Shown here piece after piece: positions 1 to 11,842 of a stretch of DNA of 64,000 nt. Origin of the DNA: Bimuria novae-zelandiae CBS 107.79. Its lineage: Eukaryota; Ascomycota; Dothideomycetes; Pleosporales; Didymosphaeriaceae. The notes under the pieces are model-generated. The model was not told the DNA's origin and ran no database searches. It saw only the letters and a program-made list of their open reading frames with translations. Positions within the stretch are counted from its first letter, which is position 1. Each line of letters begins with the position of its first letter. Made by a program: the position numbers and the translations under genes. Where the stretch lies: NCBI GenBank assembly GCA_010015655.1, contig ML976657.1, forward strand, positions 976,114 through 1,040,113, read 5' to 3'.

Positions 1-190
1 ACCTGCTGCCCCTATAGAGTATAGACTGGAGTCTATCTCTACGGATTTTTATCTTAAAAAAAAAGGAAAAGAAAAGGGTTTCTATGCGTTTAAATACGTA
101 CCGACGTAATACTGTATGGTGCACACGTGGAGTCTTTTTTTAAATGGATTTCAAAATAATAGATTTTTATAGGGTAAAGTGTATCAATAG

Positions 191-2746
191 AGTATAGGCC
201 TCGCGCTACATGTCCAAACCAGGGGGGAGATCCTCCTCAGGTGCATAGTTGCTGATCCCCCTTTCCCTTGTAAAAGATCGGCCACCAAGCACCCGAACTT
301 GCTGGGCGAGGTACAGATCCAGCACATTTCTTTGTTAAAAAGTCTTTGCTTCAACCCCTGGTGCAAGCCGCTATACGACTATGCCATATATGCAGAAAAT
401 GTCACTGGTCTGGGATCAGCACCATACTCCTACAAACACCGCAGCTCTGCCGACCCTGCAGTAGTGCACGCTCACCTTCGTACGCTATACATCACCACCC
501 AACAGATTTGTGATTACTTGAACCAAACTCTACCACCGCGAAGCTCATCATCAGCACACCTTAGAGCTCCCAACTTAACGACTGGAAGAATTGCAGTCAT
601 CAGGGATCTTCATAAATCACTTCTCTATCTTCTATGGAACGATGTGGACGTTCCGTGGCCCGGTGATGCTGTCCGTGAGCATTCTCAGAAATTAGTTACA
701 GATATTTTCCATGACTACAGCTGATTGCATGACATTGTGATCCGGCATGAGGTGCTCATTCGCAGGCGCTGGACCAAGAAAACTACATGGAAAAGACGCG
801 AGTTGTTGTTGAAAGCTTGGCCTAGTATGCTACAGTCACATCGCCCGGAGTCCGCCGGATTCATGGAGTCAAAGATGGCATACGGCTGGGACTTGTATAA
901 AGGCTCGCTGTCCGACTCCATCATGTGGCCCTACATCAATATCAACGACCTCTGCGGGCCTAAAGCTCTACTGATGTTGCTGTCCGCGCGTGGACGGAAC
1001 ACACCTCTCTCCTTTATCAAGACGGAGCATAGGTTCTGTGTGATGCTGATAACCTTTCTCGGCAGAGTGTTCCGTCGACAGCCAGAACGCGACAGAATGG
1101 TATTTCACCATTGGGACTACAAAACCTACGGCGTGATTATGATATTGCCTAAGCTGTCTGATGAGCAAAGCCATGCGACCGACTTACCTCCCGGTAGTAC
1201 TCACTACGTTTTGTTTGGACTATTCGACCTATATATACAGCGCCGCATTCTCAATTTCCTTGTCAGCATCTCCGAAGAAATTATCCATGATATTGATCGA
1301 ACAACCTTGACAAGCGCAACCTACCCAGTCGAACCTGAGCCTCCGAGCTTACAAGAGAAAGAACTACATACCACGTTTCACAAATCCGTGACAATCGAGC
1401 CATACCGTACGCGAGACAAGTCTCTTGACTTTGCAAGGCTAGAATAACTGCCATCCTCAATGGCAGAAGCGGCGAAAGACCACGCCTGGTCTCTGCGGGA
1501 AGTTCACGGTTACTTTGCCGAGACGTTCCAGGAGGCAGCTAATCACCGCGTTGAGAATGTGCCGGATAAACTAGGAACGCTTCACGAATTTGTTGGAACA
1601 CAAGTGCTCACTAGGTTGATTCTGGGAGAGGTGGTCATGGATGCCACCTACGATCTCATCTTCTGGGCGCATGTGTGCACACTAATTAAGGATTTTGATA
1701 AGGACTTTAAGCGTGCTTTCAATGATCTGGAAGAGGCATCCCGAATGTGCACGGAAGAGCTTACACAGGGCGATGATCACCGGCCGAGCAGTTCTGAAGT
1801 CAAGCTTGACTTACGGATGGAAGACACGAGTGGCTTAACATCGAAGACGGAAGATTCCGTTAAGATCTTTTACTTCTTCCTCGCCAAAGGGCTTAAGAAC
1901 GTACGGTGTCGCCTCAGACATGCCCAACACGGAAGCCCGCAGATCCGTCCGTGGTGCACTAGATTAGACCGCGACAAGTCGAACCGAATAAAGTGTGATC
2001 CTGACCTGGGCTCCGACCGAATTCGCGGGCGTATCGTGACTATCGTGGAAGAGTTCAGTTCGGAAACAGAGATCAACAATATAGAGATGCTCTACAAATT
2101 CCTTGATGTTCTCGAAACGTTTTTGCTGAAGGAACCTTCAGCGCGGCAATGGATCTCTTCGCTCTCGGAGAAGATGTTGACGCCCACGGCAGCCATCATT
2201 GAGAGTCATCATCTCTTCGGGATGCAGCCATGGGCTGAACCTTTGCGCACAGAGGAATTTGACGCGGAACAAATCCCATTCTCAGATGAAGACAAAAAAG
2301 CGATGAAATAGTTTTGGATACTTGATAGACGCGCGGTCGGTGTGGCCTCCTCAACACTCGGAGCCCAGTCTGAGCAGAACCAACAGCTTGCTAGACCGAT
2401 CCCGGCGGAACCTGTCCCACAACCTGTCCAAGAGTTCGTCTACCACGTAGACGCCGATGTGTACAAGGTCATCCAAGCGCTCTTTCACGTACCGAACGAA
2501 AGCGATGCTCCCGGCCAGATCAAACGGACCACGCTGGTAAGAGCACTCACCAAGCTCGGCGTTTCCGCCGAAAAGCTGATGGGATCCGCTTGGCAATTCA
2601 CGCCTCGCACAATTGATCTAAACCGCGGGATTCAGCTCCATGAGCCGCATCCGGACGGAACAGTGCATGCGACGCTGAGTCGACGGTATGATCGGAGACT
2701 GGCGCGAGCGTATGGTTGGCATGGGGGGATGTTCAAGCTCAAATGA
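191..2746 (+). pseudogene. Conserved fungal protein gene broken by three in-frame stops
   Basis: One reading frame stays open from about 191 to 2746 except for TGA at 722-724, TAA at 1445-1447 and TAG at 2309-2311. Codon phase never changes across them, so there are no frameshifts. Conserved-looking blocks flank each stop; around 1445 the segment LDFARLE, stop, then AAKDHAWSLRE reads as one continuous block and I found no GT-AG intron that removes the stop sensibly. The C-terminal ~130 codons match a block I know from many large fungal proteins of unknown function (G-S-x-W-x-F-x-P, then FHEPHP, then RR-x(2)-RAYGW). No ATG was found for the start; the first part may be missing. All three stops can arise by C-to-T change (CGA, CAA, CAG), which fits RIP or methylation decay. 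Function unknown; the breakage is seen directly. Confidence 0.7.
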
Positions 2747-2952
2747 GCGGAAACTGATGCAAAAGATATTATATGTTGAGGGAGGCGAAACTGCCAGGAT
2801 CATGAGAAATTGCGTGTTGCAGTGTTGTATGGTATCGATATAATATAAAACAAGCGGCTTATGCTTGGGCTCAGTATATTTCCCTGTCCCTTCCAAGGAC
2901 GGACTTCCCCCATACCATCGTGAATATGCACCTGCCTGATTCTCGTGGACCT

Positions 2953-3540
2953 TCAACCCTTGCCCTCGTTATCTGAGACATAGCTGGAGGGTGCTGGCTT
3001 GATCTTTTCGCTCCTCAAGCAGTCCCAGTGATCATAATGCATGTAATTTCTCTCAGGCTCAGGCACTCTCCAACAAAGGCGAGTGACGTGGTACGTAGTG
3101 GCCACATAACCACCTGGACCAGTTGTCCCGTCGCTAGGCTGCCATATCAGCCCATCCCATGTATATTCTAAAGTGTACTTTTCGTCTATTTCAATCCTTG
3201 AATTGTTGCGCCGGATCAGCGGCAGATCGCGGCATCCGTCGGCCACTTGACGTGTTATCCTCTGATGTAAGGGATCGTTTCTCAGTGTCTCGAATTCTAG
3301 GTTGACTTCGCGGCAGCTGTCCGGAAATAGCACCTGCTTAAAACGGGTGAAGATTTTATCTACGTAGCTCATGTTAGTCTCCCATCCACTGTCGAAAACC
3401 CAGTTGGAGGCACATATTGTCCACGTAAGTCTCCTCCAGTGCATGTGTTGCTGTAGATGTGTATCAAATCTTGGAATATGCCAAACAGTTGTATGCAAAT
3501 GGTAAAGATGTTGTCCTGACTGGTTCGAAAGGTGGAACAA
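2953..3540 (-). CDS. Hypothetical protein, uncertain gene model
   Basis: The open frame is 195 codons. Its last ~140 residues (from about residue 55) have coding-like composition, rich in charged and aromatic residues. A second minus-strand frame overlaps the first third (3369-3566), so the true 5' exon may lie in that frame and be joined by an intron. No domain is recognised. It could be a relic, since the neighbouring gene is a pseudogene. Confidence 0.3.
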   Translation of the reverse strand: MFHLSNQSGQHLYHLHTTVWHIPRFDTHLQQHMHWRRLTWTICASNWVFDSGWETNMSYVDKIFTRFKQVLFPDSCREVNLEFETLRNDPLHQRITRQVADGCRDLPLIRRNNSRIEIDEKYTLEYTWDGLIWQPSDGTTGPGGYVATTYHVTRLCWRVPEPERNYMHYDHWDCLRSEKIKPAPSSYVSDNEGKG

Positions 3541-4315
3541 GTAGTGATCCCAGTCCTCTGATTCATAGCTTATTGCTTGGTCTCCATACCGATGATGGGT
3601 CGTGCTTCGTAAGGGTATCGCCCGGGTTTCGTAGTATACCAGACGACATGTCCGTAACAGGGAAGTGTCTATGACAGGCAGGAGTTCGTGGCTTGGCCGG
3701 CGACGGGCATGGTGGGTCTCAGGTTTTGAAAAAGGATTAACAACCTGGCAGACGGCGTATTCAAAAACGCTGTTGCGAACTTCATTTGGAAGTATTGAGT
3801 ACAGTGGAGATTGCAGTTGAGAATTTGAATTCTCAGGCTTGATTTCCGCAAGTGATCGCCTCAGAGCTCGGGCTTCTCTCTTAGGTATTGCTAGTCCTTT
3901 CTGCGTTCTACACTCAGAGTAAGCCTGGGACCAAGGATGTAATTGTGAGGCTCGTACATCTCTTGAAATTTAGGCTCCGCCTTCGCTCCCATACAATCTT
4001 GCATGACTACTTGCGGAGGTCATGTGTGATGATCGCGGAATAACGAGTCCTTCGGCAATATGCTCCCGAGGTCGCCCGGGCGGGTTCCTGCACGTGGTCA
4101 CGCGTTCAACGTTCTCTCAACGATCTCGAGAGTACCCTCAGCATTCATGACAAGAAGGTCTTAGTAGGCTCCTTTGTATTTTTCGGAGAGTAAAAGAGGA
4201 ACTGGCAACCTGCCGGTCTCGGGTAAGGAAAGAATGAAGATGAAGATGCACGGTTCCGACCTGCCGACTTGGCTCCAGATGACGTATTTTCGCTTACTAA
4301 GCTATCCGACATCAC
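3541..4315. other. Intergenic stretch, nothing recognised
   Basis: About 775 bases between a weak minus-strand ORF and the Tc1 element. Only short ORFs without motifs are present, and base composition is mixed. No gene is supported. Confidence 0.5.
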
Positions 4316-5982
4316 CACCAGGTGGCGAGCTAATTCGTGATCGGTTTATGTAAGCACAACCGCCAAATTTTGTTCTCCTATAGTAATTACTATACAAAGT
4401 TGAAATTCTGAGGTTCTTAACGCATATTGACTTGATTTTGAGGCTGAACTTGATTTTAAAGCTTAAATCTGACGCGTAGAGCTTAGATTTGGTGTTAAGA
4501 TCTTAGGATCTCTACAGTATATAGGATATGTATAGTATATTTACCAGTGTTGTGAGCGTATCTTTTCGCCGCCAGTTTCTATAAGCCTTTGGCAGCGATC
4601 TGGCATCTCCTTGATAAGCTCCCTAATCTTATTAATAGAGATCTCATCCTATATTTGCTGTAGTATATCCTTAAGGTGTTTTGTAGTCTCATTCTAAGGC
4701 GTCTCGCCTGCACATGGCTTGTGGAGACGCCTTTTGGCCTTTTCTTTAAGAATGAGCTAGCATCCTTCTGTAGGATTAAGATCTGGTGACCTCCTTGGGT
4801 GTATAAGGAGCCGCACTCCTTAAGATATCTTAAATATACACGTAATATTATGTTTTAATCTTATACTATGCGATAGGTTATTATCTTCTTATAGAATAGG
4901 ATATTTATAAGGATTACGAGTGCGCGCGTTGTTAAGGATCTTGATATACATAGGCAGTACATACTTTGTATAGTAGGCTTATGTTATATAGTTCCCTTAA
5001 GGATCTACGTTAACTTTGGGAGGCTTATAAGCCTCCTATTCTTGTACGCGCTTTTCGTACTGCTAAGAGGACTTATACATTCTTTTGCGAGGTTTTGGCG
5101 GAGGCTTAACAACTATAGGCATCTCTTTGTTGTTGTTGTAAAAGTAGAGCTCTGATTTGAAGTCCTAGTTGACGCAGGTGTATATGTGTAAAACCTGACC
5201 CCTAGGAGCGCTCCGAGGCTGCATATTAGTGACTTTTCTGTATTGTTTTTGCTGCCCGCGTCGACGCAGCTAACGAGGCTTTTAGAGGCGCTTATGTGGG
5301 TTAAAATGAGCCTTATTAGTGAAGAAAACTTGATCCTAGTAACCTGTAATAGGCAGATTCTTATTCTGCTGGCCATACTGTACGCGCGCAGCTTTGTTGG
5401 CGTCTATTAAAGGATTACTATAGGGCGCCATGTACATGTAAGCGTCGAGTTGTTAACTAAAATTATATTATAACTAACACTTAGAGAGCTTAACACTATA
5501 CTTTTTAGCTTAATAGGTAAGCGGGCGTTAACTGTAGGGATTCTCCTTAGGCTCTGCTATGTGTTTAAGAACTTATATAGGCGTTTGAAAAGCTCTCCTA
5601 AGCTTGTTACTATTAAGCTTAGCTAAAGGCTTATATATACGCCTTTGCGCGATCTCTATACCTAGCTTGTGTTATTAACGCCTCTAATATCTGCCTGTAG
5701 CCTTAGAGATTTAAAATAGCTTGTTAACATTATTAATAGTCTCGCCATTTGCCTGGTGGCTATAATAGTGTAGGTAGGCTGATTTCGTAGGCGTAGTATA
5801 TTAGATATTAGGTTTAGAGCGTTTAGGCGTTCGCGGCGCGTCGATTGAGCTGCTCATTGTAGGAATCGGACGAGATTTGGGTGATTGGTGTAAGGGTGAA
5901 GTTTTGTTGTAGATGGAGGGGTTGTTGTTGATGGCTAGTGCTGCTTACGTACACCGATCACGAATTAGCTCGCCACCTGGTG
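4316..5982 (-). mobile_element. Tc1/mariner element, RIP-degraded, with terminal inverted repeats
   Basis: Near-perfect inverted ends begin CACCAGGTGGCGAGCTAATT at 4316 and are mirrored at 5943-5982 (about 40 bp, two or three mismatches). The minus strand encodes a ruined transposase. RSPDLNP, the signature before the last catalytic acidic residue of Tc1 enzymes, is at about 4772-4792. The C-terminus (EMPDRCQRLIE) ends near 4541. The first catalytic motif reads FTNKAHFN near 5310 where FTDEAHFN is expected, so the Asp is lost. Many TAG/TAA codons interrupt the frame. A 4-base repeat TCAC flanks both ends (4312-4315 and 5983-5986) instead of the expected TA. It is dead as an autonomous element, but its ends are preserved. 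Confidence 0.85.
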
Positions 5983-5986
5983 TCAC

Positions 5987-6784
5987 ATTCCCCAATAAGA
6001 AGGAATAACCCATTCTGACAACTGGCATTCCAACTACTCAACACATCGACATCTCCTGCCTCTTCGCAAGAAGCTCGTGGGTGATTGAGCTGGAGGTCTG
6101 GCTCCTTTGTGAGACAAACGCTATCCCAGGTTTTTTTTCTTCAGCTAGGTTTCCAAGATGTATTCGAGGAAGACTTCGCGAGTCTGAGCGTGTTGCCCAT
6201 AGTGGTCACCGGTCGGGAAGGCGAGGCTGTAATCTATGTTCGTCGATTCGTCGATTGGGGCTGAACTCGTGGATATCGCTCGCATCGAGGTAGCAACGGA
6301 GGGAATCTCGGTATACGGATTGCTGCCCAAGGATGGGGCTTAGAGGAAGGTGGCCGTATTTGATATTGGTGGGAAAAGGAGCCACACGGGCGTTGAGTGT
6401 GGTCCGATCTTGGCACGGTACACTTCGGAGTGCGTGCACTGTTCCACGACTACGATCGCGGAGGAGCACTGCGCAAAACCCGGACCGAGCCCTGGAGCTG
6501 AACAGTAATGTTCATGAAACAGTGACTTCGACAAGGACCGCACCTTGAATTTAATAGCGTGTGCTATTGACAGTCGAGCCGTGAAGCATCTCTATTAATC
6601 TGGAGAGGCTTGTTGTACCCATCTTGTGGTCATAAATGCTTTTTCGCGATTATGTATCCGTGCACTGGAGTAAACAGCTTTTCCTTCAGAGAAGCAACAT
6701 CTCCTATTAATCTATTCTATTCATAAAAGTAATATTGCAAACTGCCTAATCTAATAAGCAGACGAGCACTCCATGGCCACCGCC
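5987..6784. other. Intergenic stretch with a possible minus-strand gene relic
   Basis: On the minus strand one frame runs from 6543 to 6145 with a single TAA at about 6340. The two halves (67 and 61 codons) are in the same phase and have protein-like composition, so this may be a nonsense-broken gene fragment. No family is recognised. The rest shows nothing. Confidence 0.25.
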
Positions 6785-7006
6785 TCAGAGGAGCTTCAAA
6801 ATCTCGATCCTAAGCTCCACAAAAAAAGCCTGTTCATCCCTCTCGACCAAAATCTCATGTTGCCATATCCACTTTCTTTCATTTGCCACGTACCTGATTC
6901 CAGCCAATGTGTCTGCCGGGCTCTTCAAAGCTTCTAGCGTGCTCCTATCCCCACTGGTGAAGTTCAGCCCGCCTGGGTGGCCCTCCTTGTAGCTGTTAAT
7001 CCGCAT
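6785..7006 (-). CDS. Hypothetical gene fragment
   Basis: A 73-codon minus-strand ORF whose frame stays open upstream to at least 7090, with plausible coding composition (for example NIYIWLKMRINSYKEG across the nominal start). No domain is recognised, no splice structure was resolved, and it may be the last exon of a decayed gene. Confidence 0.25.
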   Translation of the reverse strand: MRINSYKEGHPGGLNFTSGDRSTLEALKSPADTLAGIRYVANERKWIWQHEILVERDEQAFFVELRIEILKLL

Positions 7007-7109
7007 CTTAAGCCAGATGTAAATATTGTGGGTTCTGATATGACGGGTATGGACCTTGGCCCAGGCTCTTGGGCCTTTGGAATGGCTAGGGGGGGAATGC
7101 AGGTGTGTG

Positions 7110-8077
7110 GTTGAATGCGGGGTCCAAGAGCTCGCACACGCGGAGGATTATTGCTATTGTTTCTTGGATGGCTTTCCGAGGTTAGCCAGGGAAGGCTTGG
7201 TCGAAGGTGGAGTTGGTGGGCATTTTTGCGGTGCAGAGTTGATGCTAAAGATGCTGTGAAATTGGAAGTTAAGAAGAAGTTTCAGGGTCAATTCATAGAG
7301 GTGCGTAAAGATGCCATTTTATACTTGCGCAGCGATGAGTCGGAGTACATCTTGAGGTGTTGGTCACTTCCAAAGTTTGTCTCTGTCAATAGGTTTCCCT
7401 GACGGTATGCGTGAGCAAGTCGACTGTTGAGGAGCATGAGTCTTTATAGGAGGTGAATCTAGTATTCAGATGTACCTATCATATGTAGGTAGGTAAGACT
7501 CAGACCATGGCCCCAGCGTGTGTGCGACCTCCTGTGACAATAGCTCGGTCGATCATTGCGCATTACCCACCCCCAGAAGTGGATTAATTCTTATAGATTA
7601 CTCAGTGCTCGTGCCCTTCTAATATAATTGCATATGATTACAGTAAATCTACAGCGGGACCTCTTACGGTGGCCCATTCTACTGACCCGCAGTGCCGCTA
7701 ATGAGGAGTTAGACATTACCTCTCCACAGCCTGGGGAACGTTTTCTAGGACGAATGTGCAATTCTACAGCAAGCGGTTAATTCACCTTATCTCCGACTGC
7801 GCAAGCCTTCGAGATCACAACACCACAATTGAAGCATGTGTTGATTAGTGGACAAGTAAAGAGTTTTTTGGGTGGGCATCAAAGTCAGATACACCCCATT
7901 TCGATTCCTACTGAATAACAAACTGTAGTTGGAGAAAACAAGCAGGTACTAATAAGGTAATAACTGGTAAACCTTCCTCCAAAGCAATACAATTGACCAA
8001 GCGAATGACTGGATTCCGTCCAACTTACACCAGACGCCAAAATAAATCGCCTAGTCTTAATTAAATAGAACATCAAA
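7110..8077. other. Intergenic stretch, nothing recognised
   Basis: Overlapping short ORFs on both strands at 7056-7402 look like chance frames. From 7400 to 8077 there is no convincing gene, repeat or RNA. Confidence 0.45.
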
Positions 8078-8491
8078 CTAGAACTCCCGCTGATAAACTC
8101 CTCTGCTCAGGCCGATGGTAGGTGACTCCTGATTGGCGGGCACCGCGTTCCAATTGTTTGAATACCACTTGATAATATCACTGTCGTGCTTTATCGACAT
8201 CGCCATCGCTTTAATTTTTCTTATATCTTCTTCGGTGAGGGTGATGCCTGCCGGACCTGGTAGCCTAGCTTCCGCGCCCTTGGCCTGAATGTTTATGAGG
8301 AAAGCGAAAATGTCTGGCTCACTGTCGAATGATGCGCTCACAAGGCAACTGCCTCGCCCAGGAGCGGAAGGGTCAAGGTTTATTGGGTTGGGGATGCGGT
8401 CCACGAGGTCTTCCCAACACCGTTTGTATCAAGCCAACTTGTTCCTCTGATTCTCACCATAAGAGTCGATTTGAGGAGCTATGCCAGCCAT
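8078..8491 (-). pseudogene. Small conserved-looking gene with one nonsense codon
   Basis: From an ATG at 8491 a single frame reads 138 codons to a stop at 8078, interrupted only by TGA at codon 21 (8429-8431). The residues around the break read NQRNKLA, stop, YKRCWEDLVDRIPNPINLD, so TGA most likely replaced TGG (Trp) by one G-to-A change. The remainder is compact and charged (AFLINIQAKGAEARLPGP and onward) and looks genuinely coding. An intron removing the stop was considered, but no good donor and acceptor pair keeps the phase. The family is not recognised. Confidence 0.5.
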
Positions 8492-9574
8492 CTTTGGCTT
8501 GCGCGGTAGGATATGTTCGCTTCGGTGAAATTCATAAGTACGGAGAGACCGCTAAGAGGAATGGCTGGTCAGGGGTGTAGTGGTGGGAGATAGAGAGAAA
8601 CCAGAAGATACGCGCGTCTACTTATGTAACCACGAGGAAGATTCCAAAGGTTCTCTATTAAAGGAGAAGTTGCCCGTTGCCTTTCTTCCAATCCTGCGGA
8701 TAGGCTTACAGCAGGGGCTAGACGCCGGGACAGTGGCAAGGTAGTGCTACTACACAACAAAGTGCTTTCTGTTTGACAGCGCTCCCATAGCTGCCCGATA
8801 TTTAACTTACTCGTCATCATTCTTCCAACGCCATGGGTTTGCTAGGTACAGTGGCACGCAATCGTTCGTTGTTGTTTTCGTCTAGACTTCACCCTGGCCG
8901 CGTATTCCAAAGGGAAGAACTAAATAGGCCAAGCCGGCTTATCTATAGATGAAGAGGTGGCTGTTGAGCGACAAAATCATCGACTTCGGGAGTTTCGCTC
9001 TTGAGAAAGAGATGGAGCATCGTCATTCTCCAGAAGCCCGGTAAGGCTGGAGGCACAGCGCTTTGAGTCGTTACATTTCGACAAGGTATCGGTTATGCCC
9101 TGGCTTGAAGAACGCGCGAATGACAAAAGGATTACCGGCTGGAGGCAGTGTCAAGGTGATGTATCTGCAGCATAAATTCTTCGGGTTCTCAATCAAGAAA
9201 GAAATGGTCCATCGGGTTCCCTTCCCCGCCGCTAGACGGCGGGCTAGTGTCGCTGCGGTACAGTCTTAGGTTTTACATCAAGAAAGGAATTGGTCATCAA
9301 CTTTTTTTCATCATCACTGGATGTAATTATCTATCAACCACGGAACTGGGACTTGAACTACAGTCTACCCCTGCTTGCACCCACGAGCACTTTGTGTTCA
9401 CAAGCCGAAGAGTTCTATCAGGGCACAAACCCACCAAGACCCTTCCGCCCTGCTTTTCACGGCCATGCACCGCGCATTTAGAAGACTTCACTGGGCGAAC
9501 CCACTCTCGCGAAATGTCCGACACTAGTAGCACAGCCCAAGCTCCCAATGACTTCGAATGTGCCTGTCTCACAC
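8492..9574. other. Intergenic stretch, nothing recognised
   Basis: Short ORFs on both strands (8569-8820, 9063-9269, 9247-9597) lack motifs and overlap one another. No gene is supported. Confidence 0.45.
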
Positions 9575-10300
9575 CTAAAGCTTCCCCTCCCCTTTGATGA
9601 CATCCCTAACCAACTTTAACGCCTCAACTGCAAACTTCACCTGTACACAGTTAGCCTCTATTCGCTCTATCATCACCACGCGTAACAACTCACCATATTC
9701 GCCTCCCTATCCCCACCCAACCCCGTACTCAACTCCCTCGTCTCCGTCCCCTTCTCCCCCGCCACCGCAAGCGCCACAAACCCTGGATCCCTATACCTTG
9801 CCGTGCCTTTAACACCACCGCCCGGGCCTGCCGTCCCGCTCTCGCTGACCGTATACGAACTCCCCAGCATCCCTCTAACATGCTCCGCCAACCCCTTCAC
9901 CACGCCCACCGTCGGCCCCTCATACCTCTCCACATCCGCCTTCGTCCACCCGCCGTACGCCATGCGCGACTCGAGCGTGTACAGCGTCACGCCGCCTTTG
10001 TAGTATCCCGAGGCGCCGGGGTAGGAGAGCAAGGCGGCTGAGATGAGACCCCCTGCTGCCTGAGATGGGTTAGCTTCCTTCCCTTGCCTCAATAAGTTGA
10101 GATTAGGATGGAAAGATAGCAGGAGGAAAGGAAGGTGACGGATGGGACGGAGTGGACTTGAAGAGGCAGAGGGGGTTTAAAGTGCGATTGGAGAGCAATA
10201 CCGTTTCCGCGACCGAAATCGTCTCTTTACGCTCCTTTAAGAGCTCTGCTACTTCCTTTACGATATCGCGGAGTTCGGGGGGAGGGAAAGAGCTTGCCAT
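9575..10300 (-). CDS. CinA C-terminal/PncC-like amidohydrolase family protein
   Basis: Three exons: 10300-10202, 10059-9694 and 9640-9575, giving 176 aa. The introns are 142 bp and 53 bp; the second runs GTGAGT to ACAG. The protein is a stand-alone CinA C-terminal domain. After an N-terminal helix it has AAGGLISAALLSYPGAS, then SESGTAGPGGG (the family's GPGG loop), then GLGGDREANM and a closing helix. Bacterial members (PncC) deamidate nicotinamide mononucleotide in NAD recycling. The bacterial catalytic motif AESCTGG reads AETAAGG here across the first splice junction, so the usual Ser is Thr. That is, as far as I know, typical of fungal members, and activity cannot be assumed. The exon joins restore a continuous family-like sequence. 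Confidence 0.85.
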
Positions 10301-10879
10301 TGTCTCCTTGTGCTACGCTGTGCAGCTGCCACTTCTTTCGAGACGAGTTCAAAGAATCCTTGAATGTAGTTGAGATGGATGACGAAGGTGCTGTTCTGCT
10401 CTCGGAAGCGGAAGGAACGATGTTGAGTTCGGCATTTGTAAGACGAACGTTAGATGGGATGACGCAAAGTGGGGTTTAGCTTCCGCTGGGGTGCAGCAGG
10501 AGCGACCCGCTCCCCTGCATTTATCGTGACGCTTGGACTGCATACCCCTCGCATGGTCAAAATCGCCCATACACGGGCCACATAGAAACAGCCAATCAAC
10601 TCGAAGTGCCAATTTAACACTAAGACTATATTATAATATTAGTAATTATTATTTTCTAGCTAAAATAGACTTTTTTTAAAATCTCTAATATATATAAACG
10701 TACTAAAAGCTATAGCTTGCCTTAATAATAATTTTAACTTAATTTTATATATAAAGTACTTAATAATAATAAGTAATTTACTTAATTTACTATTAAATCC
10801 GCTACCTAGTTAAAACCTTTTTAATATTAATAATTTATATACTTTTAAAGGCGCTAATTTACTTAAAAGTGTTAATAAG

Positions 10880-11328
10880 TGTTATGAGGCTCTCACACCT
10901 TGTTCCGATCCGGGTTAGGGCGGTAAGGTATCGTGGTGCTTCACGGATTATTTAGTAGTATAAGTTGATGCGACACTTAGCGCGAGGCTGGACAATCCAA
11001 TCTTATAACGAAGTAAGATAACTATTAGTCTGTATAGGAGAACGTACTCGCACAGAAGATATGTGAGTTGACTACAAGGAGGGAAACAACATAGGAGAAT
11101 CGTCACACTATATACCAGTCTGTTTCCTCCCTTGTCCCTGGGTGTTCTGTCGTTCCCCACAGAGCGTCGGTGTGTCGGCGCTCTGTCCGCCAAGACAGAG
11201 CGTCGTCACGTGATACATTAGTCCGGCGTGTTGCCCCACGGCCCTCGTGCCGTGCGACCTGCGTCCCTTCCTGGACACCTCGTCCACCATAGAGATTCAT
11301 TCCTGCGCTATCCTTCGGGATCGTAACA
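10880..11328. repeat. Solo LTR inserted in PB1
   Basis: A 449-bp GC-richer block starts TGTTATGAGG and ends CGTAACA, as LTRs do (TG...CA). It is flanked by a perfect 5-bp duplication ATAAG (10875-10879 and 11329-11333). No internal retrotransposon sequence remains, so it is a solo LTR left by recombination between two LTRs. It is much less AT-rich than the surrounding PB1, so it probably arrived after most of PB1's mutation. Copia-type origin is a guess. Confidence 0.85.
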
Positions 11329-11842
11329 ATAAGGACTTTTTTATTATATTATTTAATTTATTCTACTTTACTAAGGTTATAAATTAAATTATATACTATG
11401 TAAATTAGCATACTAAGAAGTTCTAAGTAGCCTTACCCTCTAAGCCCGCCTATCGTGGGTAGAAGTCAACGTTACTAATAGAGCTTTATACATACTTTGC
11501 AATCGTTATATATATAGGTCTCTATCGCGAGCCGTCGCTAGCGGAGTACTGGCAGAAGGGTCACCGGAGTACTCTTATATATAAAGTTAATAAGTTTATA
11601 GGCAAGACGCGCTAGCAGTACCTAAATTAGTACTTATACTATACTAAGATAAAGTAGAGCTTTAACTTACTTTTTAGCTATATTTAGGAGCTCTCTAAGC
11701 TTATGCATAAGTAAAATTTAAAGTACTAAGTTACTAATAAGAAATTTTACGTTAATAAGGTTATTATTAGGTTTACTAGCTAAGCTTTAGAAAAAATAAT
11801 AATTAAAATAAAGCTTACGCCTAAGGGCTATATAATCTAGTA

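Noticed and set aside
184..366. 60-codon minus-strand ORF at the left edge
   Set aside because: It lies opposite the conserved pseudogene frame and has no motif.
715..924. Minus-strand ORFs inside the 0.2-2.8 kb gene
   Set aside because: They are shadows of the plus-strand conserved frame.
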